Assembly: GCA_008000375.1 (NCBI GenBank)
Contig: SMOI01000062.1
Location: 64,147-128,146 of the forward strand
Length of the DNA: 64,000 nt
From: Poteriospumella lacustris
Taxonomy: Eukaryota > Sar > Chrysophyceae > Chromulinales > Dinobryaceae
Reading direction: 5' to 3'
Shown here piece by piece: positions 52,944-62,000 of this stretch (positions are counted from its first letter, which is position 1; each line of letters opens with the position of its first letter). A program made the position numbers and the translations under genes. The notes under the pieces were generated by a model. It did no database searches and was not told the origin of the DNA. It saw only the letters and a list, made by a program, of their open reading frames with translations.

Positions 52944-55208
52944 TTATTCATCGTGGTCCATACTCTTCGACCCGTTGATACTACTGGATCCACTGGAGTT
53001 CTGCCAAATCTTACCGTCAGATTGGCTCATAATGAGCGAGGGCTTGCTGCCGGATTCAAAATCCACCACACCACCGCCGCCGACACCGGCGGTACCATTG
53101 GCCGCCGCCAAGCGATCCGACGAGGACACGTTCCTCGACGGGAGAGGGGAGTTGTACACGTGGTTCGCGTGGTTGTTCTGGTTGCTATCGTACGGATCTT
53201 GACTGCCTTCGTGTGCTTCCGCGACACTCGGCAACGGAGACCGTCCCGGCGATAAAAACGACTGATGCTTCAACGACGGGGCCGGGGACATGGTCTCAGG
53301 AGTCATAGACAAGTACGGATACTGGTCGTACACGCTATTCCCATGATGACCCGAGCCCGTGCTGCTGCCATTGCTCGACTTCTCACTCAGCGACTTCTCC
53401 GATTCCGAGGTGCCATTCGTCAGGTGCGTCATGATGTGGCCGTAGTTCGTGTTGGCCAACTCGTTGCCCTTGCGCAAGATCTTCTTCGCCTTGGTGATGC
53501 TGGGCGTCGCGGGGGTGATGGGTGGCAGGTGCATCACTTCGTCGTGCGCGTTCTCGTTCTTGTGGTGTTGTATGTACTCTTCCATTTGCTTGCGCTCCTT
53601 GTCGGAGATGTTGTTGTACGCGGCGTCGATCAGTTCGCGGGGCACGAAGCCCACTTTGCTGGAGACCTCCGACTCCAACAAAAACGAGTTCGACGGACTC
53701 GCCGCCAGACCGTTGCTCGCCGTGCCACTCAAACTGCGCGCCATCATAAACGCAGACAATTCTTCCGCCAGAAAGCCTTCCAACCAGGGGTGTTGCGCTA
53801 TCGTGCGCACCGAAGGACGCCGCGACGACCGCAGCTCCAAGAAGCGCATCACAAAGTCGTTCAGCTCCGACGTGAAGCTCAGATAATCGGGCAAATGCTC
53901 CACCGCCTCGGCGATCGTCGTGGTGAACTGATCCTTGTCCTGCAGGATGTCGTAGTCGTACGCGGTCATCCACACGTCGCAGAACTTCTCGTGGCCCATG
54001 ATCAGCTCCATCAGGATGCAGCCCAAGCTCCACACGTCCGCCTTGTCCCCGAAGTAGCAACCGTGAATTATCATTTCCGGGGCGAAGAAGCCTGTCACAG
54101 ATCAATCAACCGTCCCGTCAGTCAACCCAACGTCCTCTAAACAACCACAGAACAGCGAGCGCAACGTACCAGGCGAACCGCAAAAATCGGACAGAACTTG
54201 CTTTGGCTTGAATTTCGTGCTCAATCCGAAGTCGCACAGCTTGAGATCGATACATTTTCCGGCCCGCGGATCGAAGCTGAGCAAAATATTCTCTGGTTTG
54301 AGATCTACAGGATACCGACACCGAACCAGCGATTAAGTGAGCACGAACACACGAGTGTGGGCACTGGTACACGGCAACGGTTTCAACGTACCTCGATGGC
54401 AAATTTCTTGCTCGTGACAATACATAACTCCGCGTAATACGTTTCCAATGATTTCTCGCGCCCATGATTCAGGGACGCCATCCGGATGTTCTTCAAAAAA
54501 TTCAAACAAGTCACTACCACCTTTCTCGGTGATCAAATACAGCATGCTCTGAGTGTGGATTACTTGGATAACTGAAACCACAAAGGAGCTTTTCAATATT
54601 CTAAGGTTGTCGATTTCGTTAGAAACCCGCGTGAGAGACGTAAACGAAGAAATACTCTCTTTTTTGATCATTTTGATGGCGTATTCGCCATCGTCCGTCG
54701 CGCCATCCAGCGAGCACGAGCGCACGGTCGCGAATTGGCCTTCGCCCAGTAGGTCACCGATGACATAATGACCTACTTGATCCTCCGTTTCAATAAAAGA
54801 TCCGGGCTCTTCCATCGGAGGAATCTGGCGGAGCTCGGGATGAAATTTGGCACATTGATTCCACAGAATGCTGACTGTGGACTGCTTCAAATCATCGTAT
54901 CGTTGGCGCAACAACACGAACTGGTTGAACAAGTCTTGTTGCTGCTTGTGCAGTGCTTGTATATTCGTCACTGCTTTCGCAGCCGCTTCTTCCGTATCGC
55001 CGATGGTGCGATCTTTCTCTGCTAGTTCATCCAGCAACTGGTGGTACCCTCGTTCGGTTCGTCCAACCACAACTTCCGTTTTGGAGAATTGTTGACCAGC
55101 GTCTAGCTTTCCAGGTGCTACTGTGATTTTCTTTCCAGGTAAACATTTGCGAAGGGCCTCCGCCACTTCTTCCAGTGTAATATCTCCCGAAATGAGTAAG
55201 GACTCCAT
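52944..55208 (-). CDS. Coiled-coil Ser/Thr protein kinase (CAMK-like)
   Basis: Three exons on the minus strand, 55208-54392, 54304-54170 and 54091-52944, all phase 1, giving 699 residues. The N-terminal 140 residues are a coiled coil (LLDELAEKDRTIGDTEEAAA and on). The kinase domain spans about 147-420: LGEGQFATV (Gly-rich loop), YAIKMIKK (catalytic Lys), CHRDLKPENILL (formed across intron 1), CDFGLS, CGSPGFFAPEMI (activation loop and APE, across intron 2) and the helical lobe to HPWLEGF. All catalytic residues are present. The remaining 280 residues are Ser/Asn/Pro-rich and probably regulatory. The class is CAMK-like by overall motif pattern; no calmodulin site is evident. The ATG at 55208 was chosen because the upstream in-frame codon is GTG. 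Confidence 0.9.
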
Positions 55209-56007
55209 CTTGATCACCTTATATCCAACACGATCAAGAATTCAACAAAGTCTTGAGCACCTACAGGTCACATTAGACCTTGTCCACAGACAATTTCGTT
55301 TTTGGTTTCTACCCACAAACGTAGAGACTAACCTTGAATTTCGAAAACAAAAGCCACTTCACTTCACACGGAAAAAGACACGCGAACCTTCAGACGGCAC
55401 TGTGAGCACTCTCTTCGGTCGGCAGATGCAGTGCCACTGCGGCCACTGTCGCTGTCGCTGCTGTCGCTGTGGCAACCGTTTTGCTTGCCCCAAACCAGCT
55501 CCGCTGGCCAGCCAGAGAGAGAGGGAGTGTGTGCTGCTCGTGGGTGAGGCACAGCGAGGCAAAGGCGGCGGTTACACCTGCAGAGTGTCGTGTGATGTAC
55601 GAAGAGACATAATGTTCCTTGGTACAACACACTCCTCCTCCCTGTGCCACCACTTGCACAGCCTCTGCTCTCACAAAGGCCCCTCCCTGTATAGGTATAC
55701 TTCTTTCACATATCCAGTGTACGTATGTCATTACGTTTACGCTACTCCCTTGGTGATGGCTTGGAAGCGACTGTATATGCACGTGTACGTATATATATAC
55801 AGAGGAAATCAAATCAAACGGCAAACAAAAATGATATGCGACGTGCCGCCGTGTGACAGACATCGATCGGTTCACTCACTCATCCACACTCACTCACACT
55901 CTCTCACACGCACAAGAGACACGTCAGGGTGTTCACGTGCTTGGAAAAAACCAATAGAACACACAGAGAAAAACGATAAAAAATAAAGCGAAGGGCGCTT
56001 CGCTTCG
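55209..56007. other. Intergenic between kinase start and PSQP gene end
   Basis: Contains (CA/CT)-rich stretches at 55880-55915, a short TATATATA run near 55793 and a perfect 7-bp stem hairpin at 55987-56004. It should hold the kinase promoter. No gene is supported. Confidence 0.5.
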
Positions 56008-59000
56008 CTACGCTTCGAAGAACGAGTCGTGGAAGCGCTGCGGCGGAGGGTAGTAGACCCCACCGCCACCGCCGTAGCCATCATCGAATATGCTGCCACC
56101 GGGGTCCAACGGCCCCACAGAGGACGACGCATCCGATTCAGAAAGCGCAAAGGGATCGCCGGCGCCGGCACCGTCATTGATCGACATCGACGACTGCTGC
56201 GGGTACAGCCCACCGCCCCGTCCGCCGCTGCCGCCGCCGCCGCCGCCGCCGTCGTCGTGGGACGCGGAGGCGGCGACACTCGACCGGGAACGAGCGAACG
56301 CGGGCGCGAACGACGGCTGCTGCTGCTGCAGCTGCAGCTGCCACGGCCCCGGCGCGGTGCCCGGCGGTGCGACGTCGCCGCCGAGGAGGTGCTTCCGCGA
56401 GGTGAGGTCCATCTGCAGCACGTCCTCCAGCGGCCGGTCGAACTGCAGCGCCGTCGCTTGCAGCAACATCAACCGCTCGTCGTGGGCGAAGGTAAACATC
56501 GTCCGGCTGGGCACGACCTCGTGTACCTCGTCGCTGACCCGCTGCGTCGTGTTCGCCACGTGCAGCCAGCGGTCGTCCAGTCGGATCGGCACTTGCCACC
56601 ACGACCGAAGCCACCGATCGGTCGCTGTGGCGGTGGTCGTCGTAGCGGTCGCTGTGCCGCCGGTCCCTCCGGGTGCGGGTGCCACGTGTGCGGCGCCTCG
56701 TTGCCGCCGTCCGCAGGGGAAGCAGCACTGGTAGTACGCCCACAGCGCCCCCGCGACCCAGACGCCCAGCGCCACCATCGCCACCACCACCACGATGCCC
56801 AGCGCATACGAGCCGCCGCCGCCGCCGCGGAGCCGCAGATGGACCTGTAGCCCCGTGAACAGCCAGAGAATGCTGCAGCCGTAGCGGACGACGGTGCGCA
56901 CGGCCGGCGTCGTGTGCACGAGCCACACGAGGTACGCGCGCTCGAAGAACGGTAGCGTCGCGGGGTGCGGATAGGCCGCCGTACCGGGGGCCAGGCCCCC
57001 GCCCCCGCCGCCGCTGCCGCCGCCGTGGGCTTCGGAGATCGCCGTCGCGTGCGGCGACAGCGACGCCGACGTCCACAGCGACGTGGGCCACGACGTCGCG
57101 GCGATCGGCGCTGGCGCGGGCACCGACGCCGCTTGAAACGCCTGCAGCACCGTCGCCAGATGCTGCAGCGTCGGGTCCTGCAGCAGCCACGCGACGGCGA
57201 CGTCACCGCTCGCAGCAGCGGCGGCGGCGGTGGCGGTGGCGGGGCGACTGCCGGGGGTCGTCGTGGGCACTCGCAGCGGCGGCGGACGACTGCCACCGAC
57301 GCCGCCGCCGCTGCCGGTGCCGGTGCCTGCGGCGAGGGTCCGCAGCGTCGCCAGCACGTGGCTGCTCACGAACGCGTGCGCTTGGAACGGGAACGACACG
57401 TTCGCCGTCTGCTGCGCCTCTTTCGCTGGAGAGTGCACCGCCGACGGCGGCATCGCCGCAGCTGCTGCCGCCGACGCGGTCGCGGTCGCTGTCGCAGTCG
57501 CAGCGGAGGCGGCGGAACCTCGGTCGCGCCGCGGCTTCTTCGTGGCTTTGGGCGGCGGTTTGGCCCGCGGCGAGGGGCTGTGGATGTTGAAGCGGCGGTC
57601 GTGGTCCTCGTCACCGTCGCCGTCGCCGTCGCCGTTGGCGGTGTCGATCGCGAGGCGAAGGTCCCGGGCGGCGGCGGCGCGCTTCCGCTTCCGCTGGCGG
57701 CGTCGCTTGCGCCGTCGACGGCGATGCTCGCTGCCGCTGTCCCCGTCGCCGCCGGAGGTACCGTCGCCGCCGTCGCCGCCGCTACCGTCGCTGTCGCTGT
57801 CGTCGTCAGCGTCGGCGCTGTCGGAGTGCCCTTCGCCGTCGCCGTAGCCGTCGCCCTCCGCGCGCAGCCCTTTGGAGGCCGCACGCTGCAGCGGCTGCCG
57901 CTGTTTGCGCTTGTGCGGTGGAGACGGCGAGACGCCGCTGCTGCTGCGCTTCGCCTCGTCGTCCGCATCGCTCCACACGACGCTGCTGCCTCCGCCTCCG
58001 CCGGGCCCCGCCCATCGCGGCGGCTGCGGTGGAGGCGGCGGCGGCGGCGGCGGCTGGGCCATGTCCTGCACGCGCAGCACCTGCGCCAGCAGCGCCTCGT
58101 ACAGCTGCTGACACGCCGCGAAGCACAGCATCGGCGCCACCCAGCACCGCTCGGCCACCTCCCACGTCACCACCAGCGCCTCCTCCGCCACGAGCACGCT
58201 CGAGACCACCGCGAGCCATTCGCCCTGCCGCGCCCGCGGCATCGCTGCGACCATCGCCAGCGTCGCGTACAGCCACGCTACACTCACGACCACCACCGCC
58301 GCCACCGCCGCCGCTTCCAACGGCCACGGCAACGGATACACCGACCACGGCAGCCAGCCCCACGTCTCGTAGTGACTGTCCATGCCCAGGTAGTCGCGTC
58401 CGTCCTCGGCCCAATCGTCGGCCATCGCGGCGAGCGATGGCGATGGCTCGTCGCCCTGCACCTTCCGACGACGATGGCGACCAAAGAACGAGCCGCCACC
58501 GCCACCGCCACCACCACCGCTACCGCTGCCACCGCCACCGCTGCCAGCGGATGTGTCGCGGGCCATGAACTTGGTGTGTCGCGGGTGGAAACTGTTGGCG
58601 AGGCGGCCGAGCAGCCAGGCCTCGGCCGTGTGGCGGCCCAGCAGATCCTGCAAGAACGCGAGCCACAGCGCCATGGCCACCGTCGAGCGTTGTTCATGGT
58701 ACCCCGCGGCGTCTCCCCGCCGCAGTGGCAGCGGAGAACGCGTCTGTCGCTGGTGCGCGTCCCACATCGCGTGCGCCAGGTCGTGGACGTTGGCCCCGAC
58801 GATGGCGCCCTGTCGGTGGACGTCGACCAGTTCGCGGCCGAGCACGTCCATCATCAGCTGCGTCGCCGGGTGGTGCGCCACGCCGTGCTCGGCGGCGGCA
58901 ATGGCCGCGGCGGGGTGGTCGTGTCGCGGCCCGTGGCGCGATCGGCGACCCCCCGCGGCGGAGCCCGGTGGCCACCCACCACCAGCGCCAGCGCCAGCCG

Positions 59001-62000
59001 ACGACGGTGGCGGTGGCGGGGGAAACATCTCCTCGTACGACAGCGCCGCCGTCTGCGAATACTCCAGAAACACCGGGCAGTACCACGCCCAGTGGCGCAG
59101 AAACTGCGCGTGGTCGCGTTGCTGGTGCGCGGGGACGCCGATGACGCCACCTGACGCCACCGACAGCGACAGCGACCGTGACATGGACGACGACATCGCA
59201 GCGGCGGCGGCAGCAGCGGCGTGGTCCTGCGCCTGGAGGCAGTGCTGGTAGTAGACTTGGAACTGCACGACGAACGCGCGGAAGTGCTCCAGACGGGTCT
59301 GGGCGACTTCCCGCGGGATCAGCGTCACGACGGACGGCAACGCGGCGGCGGCCAGTGGACCGCCGCCGCCGCCGCCGCTGTGGTAGGCGCCGCTGTGGCT
59401 GGTGACGCGTTCGGGCGATCGGACGGCGGACGAACGCGAGTGCGGTGGGGACCACAGCGCGGGCACCGAGGCGGCCGAGTAGACGTCCCACAGCTGCGGG
59501 TCGCCACCGCCTCCCCCGCTGGGGTCGGCGGAGGAGGGCGGTGCCCAGGCGCTCGGCGTCCAGGGCGCTCCACCGGTCGCCGTCGCCGCCCGTTGCGGGT
59601 GATGGAGATGGTGGTGGATCGGCACGACCCGTTTCCGAATTTGCACGTGTCGCTGCCCTACGGCGCCGGCCCCGGCCCCGGCCCCGGCGACGCCCCCCGA
59701 CGGAGGAGTGGCCCAGGTGACGGTGACGTCCGACCGCAGCGCCCCCACGGGCAGGTTCGTGACCAGCAACACGCCCTCGAACACGCCCACCCCGACCACC
59801 ACCTCGTAGACCATCACCAAGAGCAACAGCCAACACGCCAGGTACGTGCCCTGCGCCGCCGTCAACGCGTGGTACGTCCATTGACAACGCGGCGGGAAGA
59901 AGCCCCTCGTGTCGGTGTCGTCGGTGAAGGTCATCGCGGTGTAGTCGCGGGTGATGAACGGCGTCTGCGCCACCTGCGACGCCGAGGGCGGCTGCCAGGT
60001 GCAGTAACTGGGGTTCAGCGATGCTGCCATTCCGCCTCCGTCGCCGCCGCCGGTGAACCCGATGCGCTCGTGTGTACAGGCCGTGGCATCGGTGTACCGG
60101 GCACACGAGCCGCCATCGTTCACCGGGAACTGCTCCCGCAACAGCCACGCGGTCATCACCATCGCCAGCGCGAGCTTGCCAAACCAGCGCACCGCCTGCA
60201 GGTACCGCACCTTGTCGACGCGCGCCGTGAAGATCTCCCCCAGCGGATGGTGGTGCAGCCACCAACGCGCCCAGAACGTGCCATGGTCCCGTAGCCAGAC
60301 GTAGTAGCCGCCGTGGGCCCCGCGCGACCGCCAAGGAAACGCCCACCGCCGCCACAGCGACGCCGCGTGGGCGTCGTCTGCCGCTCGGCGGTCACCGCTA
60401 CGGCCGAAATCGTTACCGTTACCGTTTCCGTCGCCGTCTTCGTCGTCGGAGGGGCGCACGACCATGTGCAAATGGCCGAAGAGATGGTTCATCAGGCGCG
60501 TGTGGAGGTTCTTCATCGTTTGATACGCCGGCACGTCGCCGGTGTAGACGTCTCCGTCGATCGTGCGCCGCGGATGAAACGGCGACGCGTCGTAGTCGTA
60601 GTCGTTGTCGTGGCGGTAGCCGTTGAGCTGCGCGTTGGCCGCCGCGTTGGCCGCCGCCGTGGTCGTTGTCGTCTGCTGCTGCTGGTGGCGGAGGAGATGC
60701 GCTTGTTTCTCTTGGGCGAGGTCGGTGAGCACTTTGCCCTCGCGTCGCTGTTGGCGCTGCCGTTGCTGTCGATGGAACGCCACGACCGCGAGGCCGGCGA
60801 GCACGCCCCACCACACGATCGTCCCGAAGAGCACCGCGGCGTAACCCCGCGCCGGCTGGTCGGTCGTGTAGACGTGCAGCATTTGCATCGTCGCGACCTG
60901 CGCAAAGCACGACGGCAGCGTCGCGGTGCATGGCGACACGTAGAAGAACGGGCGGAGGTCGGTGGCCGTGGGCAGCACCGGCTCGGAGCAGGTCGCGAGG
61001 GAGACGCACGGCGACGCGCAGTCGACGCACAGCCGCACCTCCGTTGCGGAGCAGCGCGCGACTTTCCATTCGTGCGCATCGCACGACGTCACCACCACCG
61101 TCGCCGTCGATGGCGGCGGCGCATGCAGCGCGCGTAAAATGGCTTCATTCGCCGCGGCGTCGGTGCAGGCGACTTGGACCAGCGATTGATTCTGACGCGT
61201 CTCGTCGGTGACGGTGACGAAACGATCCGTTTGCGTGAAGAGCACCAGTTTCTCGGGGACCAGCGACGTCAGCACGTTGCCCACGTCCCGCGACCGGAAC
61301 TGGTCCCACGTGTCGCATCCGCCGTACGCCATCGTCTGGTGCACCAGCAGTTGGACGTACGACAGACGCGACGGCGCGTTGGGGGGCCACAGCCCGTAGG
61401 CCCTGGCGCGACGGGGGTCGAGGAAGAACGCGTTGACGTACTGCAGCCACTGCGTCTCCCGCGTCAACGTCGGTTGCGACGTCGGTGACCCCGACGGCTG
61501 CCCGCTCGGCGTGTGACTCGGCTGCACCGTCGGTTGCGCCGTCGGTTGTCGTGTGGGTAAGCACGTCGGTTGCGCCGACGGTTGACGCGTCGGTTGCGAC
61601 GACGGATACGCCGAATGGGTAATCGCCAACAGCGAACTGTCCAACAGGCGGAACGAGATGTCCGAGACCTGCGTCGCCGTCGTGTTCGTCCACAGCGGCA
61701 CGTTCAACGTCGTCGCCGCTTGCACCAACTGACGCTGAAAGGTGCCCGAGACGATGGCCGTGCGCAACATCGTTTGCAGCGTCGCGATGGCCGGGACCGG
61801 CTCCGTGTTCCGCGTGACGTACTGTCCGTTGAACGTGACGTTGTAGTAGATCATGATGCCGCGTACGAAGCCGAACGGCAGCGTACTCGTCGTCTGTAGT
61901 GACTGCGGCATCGACTGCGGCATCGACTGCGGCATCGACGGCCGCTGCTGCAGCTGCTGGCGGCGGCGGTGGAAATGCACCTGCTGCGCGACGCCGGTGA

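Noticed and set aside
56174-60355. Several 300-700-aa frames on both strands over the PSQP gene
   Set aside because: They are Arg/Ala/Gly/His-rich shadows of a GC-rich coding region; only the minus frame has signals of topology and repeats.
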